In this document: one piece after another, positions 30,201 to 37,680 of the stretch
Numbering within the stretch: the stretch's first letter is position 1
Layout of the letters: every line of letters begins with the position of its first letter
From: Bradyrhizobium centrolobii
GTDB lineage: Bacteria > Pseudomonadota > Alphaproteobacteria > Rhizobiales > Xanthobacteraceae
DNA: 64,000 nucleotides
Assembly (NCBI RefSeq): GCF_001641635.1
Contig: NZ_LUUB01000030.1
Span: forward strand, 77,770 to 141,769
Direction of reading: 5' to 3'
Notes under the pieces: model-generated
Database searches by the model: none
What the model was told of the DNA's origin: nothing
The model's input: the letters and a program-made list of their open reading frames with translations, nothing else
Program-made: the position numbers and the translations under genes

Positions 30201-33200
30201 TTCGGATGTGGTGCTGCGGCTCGCGAATGGCGAGACGATCGTGCTCCAGGATCAATTGTCCGCGACGCCGGGATCCGGCCTCGAGCAGGTCAGCTTTGCC
30301 GATGGCACCGTTTGGAGCCGGTCGGATATCCTGAACCGACTGGACACCCATCTGTTCATCGGCGGCGCTGGAAGCGAAACTCTTGTCGGCTCGGGTACGG
30401 CTGACGTCTTTGTCGCGGGGGCCGGCAGCGAAACGCTGATGGGCTACGGCGGCAGCGATACCTACCGGGTGGGGGAGGGCGCCGGCAATCTCACCATTTC
30501 CGAGGATGCGGAGGACGGGACTGATCGCCTGGAGCTGACTGGACTCAATGCCTCGGATGTTACGTTCATTCAGCGAGGCGTCGACCTCATCGTCAAGAAC
30601 AAGGCGAATGGTCACATCACGACCATAACCAACCAGTTCGGCTTTGCTCCGACCGGCGTCGAGCAGGTCGCGTTTGCCGATGGGACCGTATGGGACAAGA
30701 CGCAGATTGCATCGCATGTGGTGCTGCCGAATGCGGCCGGCAACTATACGATCGTGGGTACTTCTGGAGACGACACTTTCCAGCCTGGCCCCGGCAACGA
30801 CCTCATTGAAGGCGGCGCGGGAAGCGACACCGTCATCTATGCTTTCGGCGATGGCAGCGACACCATTAGCGATGGGTACAACTCTGCTTCTCAGGTCGAC
30901 GTTCTGAAGCTTGTCGATCTGCGGCCAGGCGACGTGGTGTTCTCCAAACAAGGGGAAAATCTCACGATCGCGATCCCAAGTGCAGGCGATGTCATCACCG
31001 TCCAGGGACAATTCACGTCCGCCAACGAATACTGGGGGCTGGAGCAGATTCAGTTCTCCGATGGCACGGTCTGGGACCGCGCGGCAATCGCCGCGGCGGC
31101 GTGGATACGTGGCAGCGCCGCGGCCGAGACGCTGAACGGTTCCGTGGATCCCGACACAATCGACGGCGGAGCGGGGGCCGACACCCTCAGCGGCGGCGAT
31201 GGCGGCGATACCTATATCTATCACGCTGGATCGGGCAACGACGTCATCTACGAGAGCAGCGCGGGTTCGGGCACCGATACGCTCAAGCTGGTGGGGTTGA
31301 ATCCTACCGATGTCACGTTCAGTCAGGCTGGCAATGATCTGCTGATGCGTGTCACCGCGAGCGGCGAGGTGTTGACAGTCAAGGATCAATTTGACGGTGT
31401 CAGCGGCATCGAGCGCGTGGTCTTCGCAAACGGATCGAGCTGGACCCGCACCGAGCTTCTCTACAATCTGAGCGGAGCAGGCGTGTTCTTCTTCCATCCC
31501 GGAGACGGGCAGCTCACGCTTGATTCCAGCGTAGGCGTCGTCCGCATGGATGCGGCGATCGCTCCGGGCGATGTTATTCTCCAGGCCAACGGCAGCGATC
31601 TGATCGTCAAGCTGCGCAATAGCGCAGATTCCATGACGATGCGCGCGGATCTGGCCACGAACACGTGGGGCGTGTCGAGCATCTTGCACCAGTTGATCTT
31701 CAGCGACGGATCGGTGCTCGACATCGGCCGGCCCGCCGCAGGGTTGGGGCAGCCGATCACTTTTACCTGGCTCGGCAACACGGCCAACTTCAACATCACC
31801 GGGTCAACGTACGGCACGAACGTTTACGAGGCGACGCTCGGCGGCAAGTTCAACTTCGTCGATTCAAGCGCGGCCGGCGGAACCAACATCGTGAAGTTCG
31901 ACAAGGGTGCGCAGAACGTCGCCGTTCAGGTGAACGGCTACAGCGGCAGCTTCGAGCTCGGGCCGCAGATCTCGGCCCAGGATGTCTACTGGCAGAGCAA
32001 CCAATATGGTGACCTGATCCTCAAGATCCGGGGCGACGATGCGGACAGCATGAACGCCTGGGGCGATATGAAGGTCGTCAACGGCGCCATCACCAGCGCC
32101 ATCAAGACGGTCAAATTCGCCGACGGAACCGTGCTGGACATGAGCCATGGCCCGACCGCGTTTACCTGGCTGGGCAACACGTCGAACTTCGATATCACCG
32201 GGACGACGTTCGGCACCAACGTCTACGAGGCGACCGTCGGTGGCAGGTTTACCTTTGCCGATTCAAGCGCGGTCGGCGGCACCAACCTCGTCAAGTTCGA
32301 CAAGGGTGCCCAGGCCCTCAACGTTCGGGCCAACAACATCAGTGGCAGCATCGAACTGGGGCCGCAGATTGCTCTCCAGGACGTCTACTGGCAGACCAAC
32401 CAGTATGGCGACCTGATCCTGAGGCTGCGGGGTGACACGACCAACAGCATCAATATCTGGGGCGATATGCAACTTGCCAACGGCGTGGTCACCAGTGCAA
32501 TCAAGACCGTGAAATTCAGCGACGGCACGGTCCTGGACATGAGCCATGGTCCGTCCACATTCACTTGGATCGGGAGTGCGGCCGGCTACACGCTCACCGG
32601 CACGAATCTCGGCACCAACGTGTACGAGGTAACGGCCGGCGGCAAGGTCAACTTCGCGGATTCCGGTGCAGCTGGTGGCATCAATGTCGTGAAATTCGAC
32701 AAGGGCGGCCAGGCAGTCAATGTCCAGGTTAACGGCTACAGCGGCAATCTGGAGCTGGGATCGCATATCGCGGCGTCAGAGGTCTACTGGCAAAGCAACG
32801 GCTATGGCGATCTCATAATGAGGCTACGCGGCGATGATGCCGATAGCATCAATTTCTGGGGCGATCTGCGGGTAACGAACGGCAGCCTCACCAGCACGAT
32901 CAAGAATGTGAAGTTCAGCGACGGTACGGTTGTCGACATGAGCCATGGTCCGTCGAACTTCACCTGGCTGGGCAATACGTCGAACTTCACGCTTACGGGC
33001 ACCACGTTCGGAACCAACATCTACGAGGTCACCGCCGCCAACGGAAAGATCAACTTCGCCGATGCCAGCGCAGTCGGCGGGATCAACATCGTGAGGTTCG
33101 ACAAGGGCGATCTGGCGCTCAACGTTCAGGCCAACAATTTCAACGGCAGTCTCGAGCTCGGACCGCAGATTTCGGCCCAGGATGTCTATTGGCAGAGCAA

Positions 33201-35439
33201 CGGCTATGGTGACCTCATACTGAGGCTTCGTGGCGATGACGCCGATAGCATCAACGTCTGGGGAGATCTGCACGTCGTGAATGGCGCCCTCACCAGCGCG
33301 ATCAAGACCGTGAAGTTCAGCGACGGGACCGTTCTCGACATGAGCCATGGTCCGTCGAACTTCACCTGGCTCGGCAACACGGCGAACTTCACGCTCACCG
33401 GGACCACGTTCGGGACCAACATCTACGAGGTCACCGCCGCCAACGGCAAGATCAACTTCGCCGATGCCAGCGCGGTCGGCGGAATCAACATCGTGAGGTT
33501 CGACAAGGGCGATCAGGCGCTTAACGTCCAGGCCAACAACTTCACCGGAAATCTTGAGCTCGGTCCGAACATCCTGGCTCAGGACGTGTATTGGCAGACG
33601 AATGGTTATGGTGATCTGCTTCTGAAGCTGCGTGGCGACGATGCCGACAGCATCAATGTCTGGGGCGACCTCCACGTCACCAACGGCGTCGTCACCAGCG
33701 CAATCAAGAACGTGAAGTTCAGTGACGGGACGGTTCTGGATATGACCCAGGGACCGTCCGCGTTCACCTGGATCGGCACCGCAAACAACTACAATCTCGT
33801 TGGCAGCAACATGCGCTCGAATGTGTTCGAGATTGCCCAGGGCAACGGTGCAATCACCTTCGGCAATGCGGGCGGGGGTGGGGACGGCAACAACACGATC
33901 CGGTACGACAAGGGCGACGGGCTCGCCGACGTTCGGCTCAACAGCGGCAAAGGGGTCGTCACATTCGGCAGCAACGTCTCCGTGCAAGACGTCATCCTGG
34001 CGTCGAACAGCAACGGCGACCTGATCGTCAAGTTCCGCAACGATACGACCGACGCGATCACGATCCACAACGACCTCGTCTTCGGCGACGTCAATTCTTA
34101 TGGGATCAGTGCCATCCAGTTCGTGGATGGGACCACCTGGGATTACACGTTTATCGCGTCGAACGCCTGGGTCAGGGGGACTACGGGGAATGACTCGATC
34201 GGCCTTCCCGTGAACGCGGCGACGGTCGATGCTGGCGCGGGCGATGACACGCTGAGTGTCTCGGGTAATGGTTCCGATCGCATCGTGTTCACCGCCGGCT
34301 CCGGTCACGACGTGCTGGACAACCCCGGCAACGGCTACGTGCGCAGCGACGTCCTCGATCTGACAGGGCTCCTCCCGTCCGACGTCGTGCTGTCGAGATC
34401 GGGGAATCAGCTGATTGTGAAGTTGCCCGCGACGGGAGATACGTTTACGGCGCTCTGGCAGTTCTATGGCGACGGTCTCAGTTACGGCATCGGTTCCATC
34501 AAGTTCGCGGACGGAACGGTGTGGGATCGAACGACGATCGCTACCAACGCCTGGGTCCGGGGCACCTCCGGGAATGACTCGATCACCCTTCCGGCGACCG
34601 GCGTTACTGCCGATGCGGGAGCGGGCGACGATACCCTCACGGTTTCCGGCACTGGCTCCGACCGGATCGTCTTCGCCAAGGGTTACGGGCACGATACGTT
34701 GACCAACCCCGGTTCGGGTTACAACCGGGACGACACGTTGGTGCTCAACGACATCAATCCGTGGGAAGTCCAGTTCAGCCGTAGCGGCGACGCGATGACG
34801 CTGAGCGTGCCGGCGACGGGAGACTCCTTCCGGGTGAATTTCCAGTACTGGGGAGATGGCAGTCAGATCCAGGGGCTTACGCACATTCAGTTCGCGAATG
34901 GCAGCACCTGGAACAGGTCGAACCTGGTCGATACCACCTCCACCTTCACTTGGTCCGGTAGTTCGACAAACGCGGTCCTCACCGGCAACGACTACGGTTC
35001 GAACATCTTCCAGCTCGCCGCGGGTGCGGAGTCTGCATATGGCGGCGCGAGGGCCAATGTGTATCAGGTCACGACAAGCACGGGGCAGGCGCAAATCAAC
35101 CTGTCACCAGCAACGGGCTCGAAGAACGAGATTGATTTCCTCAGCGGGATCACCAACCAGAACCTGTGGTTTGAGCAGGCGGGCAATGACCTGAAGATCG
35201 ATCTCCTAGGAACGAACACGAGCACCACGATCGGCAACTGGTTCGCGGGCAGCTCGGGCGCTTTGCAGGAGATCGTGGCCGGTGGCCTCAAGATCGATAG
35301 CCAAATCTCGCAGCTCGTGCAGGCGATGGCAGTCTATTCGGCCAACAACACGGGGTTTGATCCGACGAATTCCAGCAATCATACGCTACCGAGTGACACG
35401 GCGCTCAAGAACGCGATCGGAGCAGCTTGGCACGCATAG
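24214..35439 (+). CDS. Giant RTX/hemolysin-type calcium-binding secreted protein (3741 aa)
   Basis: Residues 40-160 are hydrophobic and Gly/Ala-rich (GALVATAIGSYVLGAAGLALL), like a glycine-zipper membrane segment. Residues 162-282 carry calcium loops (LDLDGNGLEL, DDNGNGIID, DSNNDGIID, DLNQDGISD). From about 590 the protein is built of 17-19 HCBP-related modules of about 130 residues ending in FADGTxWDRxQI. Between them are nonapeptide RTX blocks (about 1045-1155 and 1666-1732) and one cadherin-like domain (about 1818-1914). Five near-identical 133-134-residue repeats fill 2517-3183. The C-terminus (PSDTALKNAIGAAWHA) resembles the uncleaved type I secretion signals of large RTX proteins. Export by the HlyB/HlyD pair upstream is expected. 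No acyltransferase gene or enzymatic domain is seen. An adhesin, biofilm or contact role is possible. Confidence 0.9.
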   Translation: MSVVGDLIEFGLQFDRSWNNMRDRLYPKGNVPVQVADFFSNSSSLLKALVSGAAKGTQWGTGAAMVDAMSPLTSALSGITLGFNFAADLLRFKDAIDSGNQQEVNKAAEKLVLSAVGALVATAIGSYVLGAAGLALLPYAALGYLVGGALASILLRLNKDPIALDLDGNGLELSAFNSSDVHFDYGGDGFRERTGWVAPSDGILAIDDNGNGIIDNGLELFGSPTQDGFAVLEKLDSNNDGIIDALDSEFAKLRVWQDLNQDGISDPGELKTLSELGITSISLNRHAVNGSNQGHAIGYEVVFTRSDGSTSVAQTVYFQTDTQQSIPDNTPGFEPSADALSLPQLSGSGLVNSIAYKVTNDASFRDAWAALTDNAGNLSAIELRHSFQALLLRWAGVDGVDSSSRGPFVDARHLSFLEKLFGDSYREVVRGQETRTYPSTAGFGADIERAFQQIADELETLFLAQVPFSVAARGADSQTVLSNPYLYYSLLDLGAHGSGDPLADTPGNIGMVVDLLIAALPEQSGSAIGYLTKVMAGLSGVVGLSFSGNQAEYVSSVAPHLDAIDDAAERAVATAIVDKTAFLGTIGAEGINGTSAQDVLIGGGGGDLLSGGGGSDIYVYNKQDGNLWIRDDGATTDTDRLVLTDLNSTDVTFDRIGDDLLMRITTTGKTVLVESFFAGLGIDVLRFADGTEWDRTQLKNSSIYRGDGHNNSIADSGSDDVIRGAKGDDYIRISEGSDTILYSKGDGYDVVHDTSGQVSERDTFVLTDLNPGDVELSRVGSHLLLKIKATGEYVDFDNFFPTNTGDWATSGRNIDVLKFADGTTWNRAQIQQQAWYRGTDRLDSITGSELNDTIYGGKGDDILQGWTGSDTYVWKKGDGNDEISDFSSKIGDPNNADIDTLWLQDVSAGEVSYSYQGGTLLIIINTTGEIIRVNDFFSGVDSLLDGNAGNWVGIDQIKFQDGSVIDRAQITYNAGRDYLGWDPVVVTMVEQGLIIWQTFWDEFGHEGNIVAGASPGIDDIWNASSYGGLGGTLGTPDALQPNPFHGGGKNILNGANGVDILAGGGDQDVLHGWGGNDVLYGDDVGPSPGGGNDVIYGDDGDDIIYGGGGSDYLDGWVGNDYLSGGDGKDYISGGPGDDILVGGKGDDVFNGWSVGGNDTYIYAKGDGNDLIVEDNSPPDTDVLILTDLTSDEVELSQSVDDLLIKIKATGEVITVAGHFANRYGGNNTAGIGLEYIRFQDVQWDRAQIQQHAWFRGTDGRDILDGQSTLSNLQLNETFDAGKGNDIIYSGRGGDTFIYASGDGNDIINDGSWRSALDPNDTLKFTDLNASDIQLMRSGTDLLVKVLATGEVITVVSQFTSGQVDTGAGIELIQFANGEQWNRFQIQQNAWYRGTDGVDLIDARESRWNDTIEAGKGDDIIFTGTQSASGSDTFVYSKGDGNDTIYENTWRSFSSTETDVLFLKDIQSSEVNLTRSGGDLLVHILPTNETITIVGQFGDNTDTPDSGVEYIRFANGDQWSRSTIYSIATSNAPFFVGTSGNDVLTGSSASQNFYGEAGDDRIDGQGGSDLLYGGLGNDTLVLSVSAPGDVATVNGGVGTDTLDLNGFGAAVWVDLVTTGAEMRTTGQSDLASGTWRDMAQVEQVENITGTAFSDQIAGDAGNNVIVGGAGNDVIDARSGDDTVSGGSGDDTLTGGMGNDKLDGGAGADILNGGLDRDTLIGGAGNDVLTGGAGGDVFVIGVGDGSDTITDFAAGSGTDHDVVRFDRAMFADFASVIAAAAQSGSDVVIALGNGDSLTLQNVDLAALTANNFEFRRIGNEAPTGIAVTGGSVQENAVAGTVVATLAAVDAGDAGAHTFSIVGTDDLFEIVGNQIRVKAGAVVDFETQSQHSLTVKAVDDDGMVVTSTIVIGITDQAEIVAGTSGNDVLTGEAGSDILVGGAGNDLLNGGGGSDEYRYNSGDGSDRIVDSGGSADTDRLVFGSGIDPATITVGRSSADNSDVVLRLANGETIVLQDQLSATPGSGLEQVSFADGTVWSRSDILNRLDTHLFIGGAGSETLVGSGTADVFVAGAGSETLMGYGGSDTYRVGEGAGNLTISEDAEDGTDRLELTGLNASDVTFIQRGVDLIVKNKANGHITTITNQFGFAPTGVEQVAFADGTVWDKTQIASHVVLPNAAGNYTIVGTSGDDTFQPGPGNDLIEGGAGSDTVIYAFGDGSDTISDGYNSASQVDVLKLVDLRPGDVVFSKQGENLTIAIPSAGDVITVQGQFTSANEYWGLEQIQFSDGTVWDRAAIAAAAWIRGSAAAETLNGSVDPDTIDGGAGADTLSGGDGGDTYIYHAGSGNDVIYESSAGSGTDTLKLVGLNPTDVTFSQAGNDLLMRVTASGEVLTVKDQFDGVSGIERVVFANGSSWTRTELLYNLSGAGVFFFHPGDGQLTLDSSVGVVRMDAAIAPGDVILQANGSDLIVKLRNSADSMTMRADLATNTWGVSSILHQLIFSDGSVLDIGRPAAGLGQPITFTWLGNTANFNITGSTYGTNVYEATLGGKFNFVDSSAAGGTNIVKFDKGAQNVAVQVNGYSGSFELGPQISAQDVYWQSNQYGDLILKIRGDDADSMNAWGDMKVVNGAITSAIKTVKFADGTVLDMSHGPTAFTWLGNTSNFDITGTTFGTNVYEATVGGRFTFADSSAVGGTNLVKFDKGAQALNVRANNISGSIELGPQIALQDVYWQTNQYGDLILRLRGDTTNSINIWGDMQLANGVVTSAIKTVKFSDGTVLDMSHGPSTFTWIGSAAGYTLTGTNLGTNVYEVTAGGKVNFADSGAAGGINVVKFDKGGQAVNVQVNGYSGNLELGSHIAASEVYWQSNGYGDLIMRLRGDDADSINFWGDLRVTNGSLTSTIKNVKFSDGTVVDMSHGPSNFTWLGNTSNFTLTGTTFGTNIYEVTAANGKINFADASAVGGINIVRFDKGDLALNVQANNFNGSLELGPQISAQDVYWQSNGYGDLILRLRGDDADSINVWGDLHVVNGALTSAIKTVKFSDGTVLDMSHGPSNFTWLGNTANFTLTGTTFGTNIYEVTAANGKINFADASAVGGINIVRFDKGDQALNVQANNFTGNLELGPNILAQDVYWQTNGYGDLLLKLRGDDADSINVWGDLHVTNGVVTSAIKNVKFSDGTVLDMTQGPSAFTWIGTANNYNLVGSNMRSNVFEIAQGNGAITFGNAGGGGDGNNTIRYDKGDGLADVRLNSGKGVVTFGSNVSVQDVILASNSNGDLIVKFRNDTTDAITIHNDLVFGDVNSYGISAIQFVDGTTWDYTFIASNAWVRGTTGNDSIGLPVNAATVDAGAGDDTLSVSGNGSDRIVFTAGSGHDVLDNPGNGYVRSDVLDLTGLLPSDVVLSRSGNQLIVKLPATGDTFTALWQFYGDGLSYGIGSIKFADGTVWDRTTIATNAWVRGTSGNDSITLPATGVTADAGAGDDTLTVSGTGSDRIVFAKGYGHDTLTNPGSGYNRDDTLVLNDINPWEVQFSRSGDAMTLSVPATGDSFRVNFQYWGDGSQIQGLTHIQFANGSTWNRSNLVDTTSTFTWSGSSTNAVLTGNDYGSNIFQLAAGAESAYGGARANVYQVTTSTGQAQINLSPATGSKNEIDFLSGITNQNLWFEQAGNDLKIDLLGTNTSTTIGNWFAGSSGALQEIVAGGLKIDSQISQLVQAMAVYSANNTGFDPTNSSNHTLPSDTALKNAIGAAWHA
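31762..33762 (+). repeat. Five tandem 399-402-bp repeats within the RTX gene
   Basis: Units start at 31762, 32161, 32560, 32959 and 33361, each with FTWxG, and end with the IKxVKFxDGT / DMSHGP or DMTQGP motif. The first three are 399 bp. The last two are 402 bp, with one extra residue in TAANGKINF. Units four and five are nearly identical at both DNA and protein level, so they are probably a recent duplication. A diverged sixth unit follows at 33763. Confidence 0.9.
34162..34935 (+). repeat. Tandem pair of 128-residue units near the RTX C-terminus
   Basis: Units at 34162-34545 and 34546 to about 34935 share NAWVRGT(T/S)GNDSI, DAGAGDDTL, GSDRIVF and the closing I(K/Q)FA(D/N)G. They are a separate duplication from the five repeats upstream. 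Confidence 0.8.
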
Positions 35440-35670
35440 ATTGAACTTGGTCGCATCTAGAATTGTTGGGACGCGACCGAGCAGGTTGAAGAGCAGGTGT
35501 TGGTGCCTTTCGCTCCAACACCTTGCCTGCGTCCCCCAGGCTCGATTAGCACTCGTTTTGGCGGCAGCCATCGCGGGGCGCTGACCCGGTGGGATCGGCA
35601 GCTTTCAGCGCAAAGCGGACCGCCGTTGATCTGCGGTGATCTTTTTGGCTGGACCTGGCTCAAACTGGAC

Positions 35671-35795
35671 GATGATGGATTGGAGCGAGAATTGAAGCGT
35701 TTCAAGTAGTTAGGAGGCGCTGTGTGCACAACGTGTGCACCGGGAGATCAAGAAATATCTATCGAGAGCAAGCGCGGATCGTCGCTCTTTGGGTG
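35671..35795 (+). repeat. Right copy of the ~125-bp direct repeat flanking the RTX locus
   Basis: This copy is aligned without gaps to 17921-18045. It contains the paired GTGTGCAC motif at 35722 and 35733 and ends near TCGCTCTTTGGGTGATG. The two copies are in direct orientation, 17.75 kb apart, and bracket the HlyB, HlyD, small membrane and RTX genes with little else. Confidence 0.7.
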
Positions 35796-35957
35796 ATGTC
35801 AGATCCGCGCAAGTTTGGACGCGTTGGAGAGTCGGGCCGCAAGGGCAAGGCGCTGACGTGCGACTTGAGGGCTGATCGTGCTGCTGGCCGGCAGCGCTCA
35901 GTGTTCGGTCTACGCCGAAGAGCTCTGCCGATCACAGTGAAGAGAAAGAATGATGTC

Positions 35958-35995
35958 GGGGGTTCGAGTCGCTCCCCCGCTACCAAATCTACGAT
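35958..35995 (+). repeat. tRNA 3'-end-like att candidate, copy 1
   Basis: GGGGGTTCGAGTC (35958-35970) is identical to 15428-15440 in the T arm of tRNA-Leu. It is followed by a 24-base block (35972-35995, CTCCCCCGCTACC onward) that recurs at 41820-41843 with one mismatch. No full tRNA can be folded here, so this is a tRNA 3' fragment of the kind left by integration events. Confidence 0.5.
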
Positions 35996-36208
35996 GTTGA
36001 GCACTTTACTCCGATTTTCCACGAACTCCTTCGCCCGATTGTAACGCTCAGGCAGCGTCGCGAGTCCGAGTGGGGTGGACGCAGCGGCGACAGGCTATCG
36101 CAGATATTGACTGAAGGGATCGAAGGGCGGCCGACGGGATGTGGACCGCAAGCGATTCTCGCGGGCCGCCACTTCGATGCAGTCCGTGCTTTGCGGACCG
36201 TCGCTCGA

Positions 36209-37564
36209 TCACGAGGCGACATTCGGTTGGCGGAAGGCCGCTTCCATCTCGCGACGGACGCGCACGGCGAGGCTGTCCGGATCGTACTCCACATCCTCCC
36301 ACTTCAGCCGTTGACCTTCTTCGATCTCGGTCTTGAGCTTGACGTGGTGGGCCAGGCCGAGCGGAAGATAGCCCTGCTTGAGCGAGGCCTCAGCCGGCGT
36401 CTGCTTGCCCCAGACGCAGAAGCCGCCTTCGCCGTCGAGCATCTCGCCGGCCTTCAGCGTGCGCTTGGCGGTCGCAACCACGTCCGAGTTGAACACGATC
36501 GGCGCGCCGGTCGGCTCCTTGCGCAGTGCCGCCGACGCAACGGAGATGCCGAGCTCGAGCCCGATCATGTGGATCGGACGGTAGAGCGAAGCATATTTGC
36601 CGGTCTTGTCCGGCAGCATGCTGTACTCGCGAAAACATTCCTCGGAATAGGCGCTGTCGGTCTCGAACACGACATAGGTGCCCATCACGAGGCTCTGTGG
36701 CACGTCGGTGCCGTCGCGATAGACGGACGAGGTGACCTCGGTGACGCCAGACTTCTCCAGCGTACCGCCGTCGGATCTCGGCTTGCAGATCTCGGCGTGC
36801 TCGAAGCGGGTGGCGGGCGGGAACGACAGGCCTTCGCTCTGCGCATGCAGGCCGGTCGCATTGCAGACCGCGGTCATCTCGATGCCCGACTTGGTGCCGT
36901 CGACGAAGGAGTTGAACATCTTTGGATTGATCGAGTTGCGATCCTTGATCTTCATGTATTTGTCGAGGATGTCCCACACCGTATCCGGCGTCGACTGGTG
37001 ATAGGTCGGGTGGTAGCGCGTGCCCTTGCCGGCGGCGACGACCCTGAAGCCGGCCGCGCGCGCCCAATCGACGTGATCGGCGATCAGTGCCGGCTGGTCG
37101 CCCCAGGCCAATGAGTAGACGACGCCAGCCTGCCGCGCTTTGCGCGCCAGGATGGGGCCTGCGACCGCATCCGCCTCGACATTGACCATCACGATGTGCT
37201 TGCCGTTCTCGATCGCTTTCATCGCAAAGCGGATGCCGGCGCCGGGATCGCCGGTCGCCTCGACGATGACCTCGATCGCCGGATGGGTGATAAGGGCGTC
37301 GGCATTGTCGGTGACGATGGTACGGCCGTGCTTCAGCGCGTCGTCGATCGAGGTGGCTGCATATTGCTCTTCGGGCCAGCAGCCGAGCTTGAGCTGCGAA
37401 CGGGCGCGGGCGGTGTTGAGGTCGGCGACGCCGACCAGATGCATGCCGTCGGTCTGGCGCACCTGCGACAGGAACATCAGGCCGAACTTTCCGGCCCCGA
37501 TCAGCCCAATAGTAATCGGTTTGCCGGCAGCCTTGCGCTCCAGCAGCATGCGATGGAGATTCAT
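36209..37564 (-). CDS. NAD(P)-dependent oxidoreductase with C-terminal SAF domain (451 aa)
   Basis: The N-terminal Rossmann fold has GLIGAGKFGLMFL at about residues 19-31. It resembles homoserine dehydrogenase/Gfo-Idh proteins in VEATGDPGAGIRFAMKAI. A central catalytic-like domain follows, and a SAF domain covers about the last 100 residues (KAGEMLDGEGGFCVWGK). The ATG at 37564 has AAGGAAC 8 nt upstream and is preferred over the longer frame that opens at 37648. Proteins of this layout are often near TRAP transporters and act in catabolism of small sugar acids or polyols, but the substrate is not known. It lies downstream of a co-directional LysR gene and opposite a TRAP operon. Confidence 0.82.
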   Translation of the reverse strand: MNLHRMLLERKAAGKPITIGLIGAGKFGLMFLSQVRQTDGMHLVGVADLNTARARSQLKLGCWPEEQYAATSIDDALKHGRTIVTDNADALITHPAIEVIVEATGDPGAGIRFAMKAIENGKHIVMVNVEADAVAGPILARKARQAGVVYSLAWGDQPALIADHVDWARAAGFRVVAAGKGTRYHPTYHQSTPDTVWDILDKYMKIKDRNSINPKMFNSFVDGTKSGIEMTAVCNATGLHAQSEGLSFPPATRFEHAEICKPRSDGGTLEKSGVTEVTSSVYRDGTDVPQSLVMGTYVVFETDSAYSEECFREYSMLPDKTGKYASLYRPIHMIGLELGISVASAALRKEPTGAPIVFNSDVVATAKRTLKAGEMLDGEGGFCVWGKQTPAEASLKQGYLPLGLAHHVKLKTEIEEGQRLKWEDVEYDPDSLAVRVRREMEAAFRQPNVAS

Positions 37565-37680
37565 GAGATTGTTCCTTGACGTTCCTCGGACGACGGCTGT
37601 GTCCGCCGTTTCGCGGGAAACGTTAGGCAGCGGCGAATCCGAGGGCAATTCAGATTATCTGCCGCGACGATGTAGACACG

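Larger units (their letters stand above)
35440..36208. other. Intergenic stretch with repeat and att-like sequences
   Basis: I see no gene here. The stretch holds the right copy of the ~125-bp repeat (35671-35795), which includes the third paired GTGTGCAC motif, and a tRNA 3'-end-like segment at 35958-35995. The open frame that ends in DDGLERELKRFK at 35709 is probably the tail of a lost gene. Confidence 0.55.

Noticed and set aside
31762..33762. Possible CRISPR or satellite array
   Set aside because: The ~400-bp units are in frame inside a protein-coding gene, far larger than CRISPR units and without unique spacers.
32824..35094. 756-codon minus-strand frame opposite the RTX repeats
   Set aside because: Its length comes from the repeats and codon bias of the RTX gene. 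It is itself repetitive in step with the sense repeats.
35880..35984. Possible complete tRNA gene
   Set aside because: The 3' end resembles a tRNA with CCA, but no matching 5' acceptor strand or anticodon arm is found upstream.
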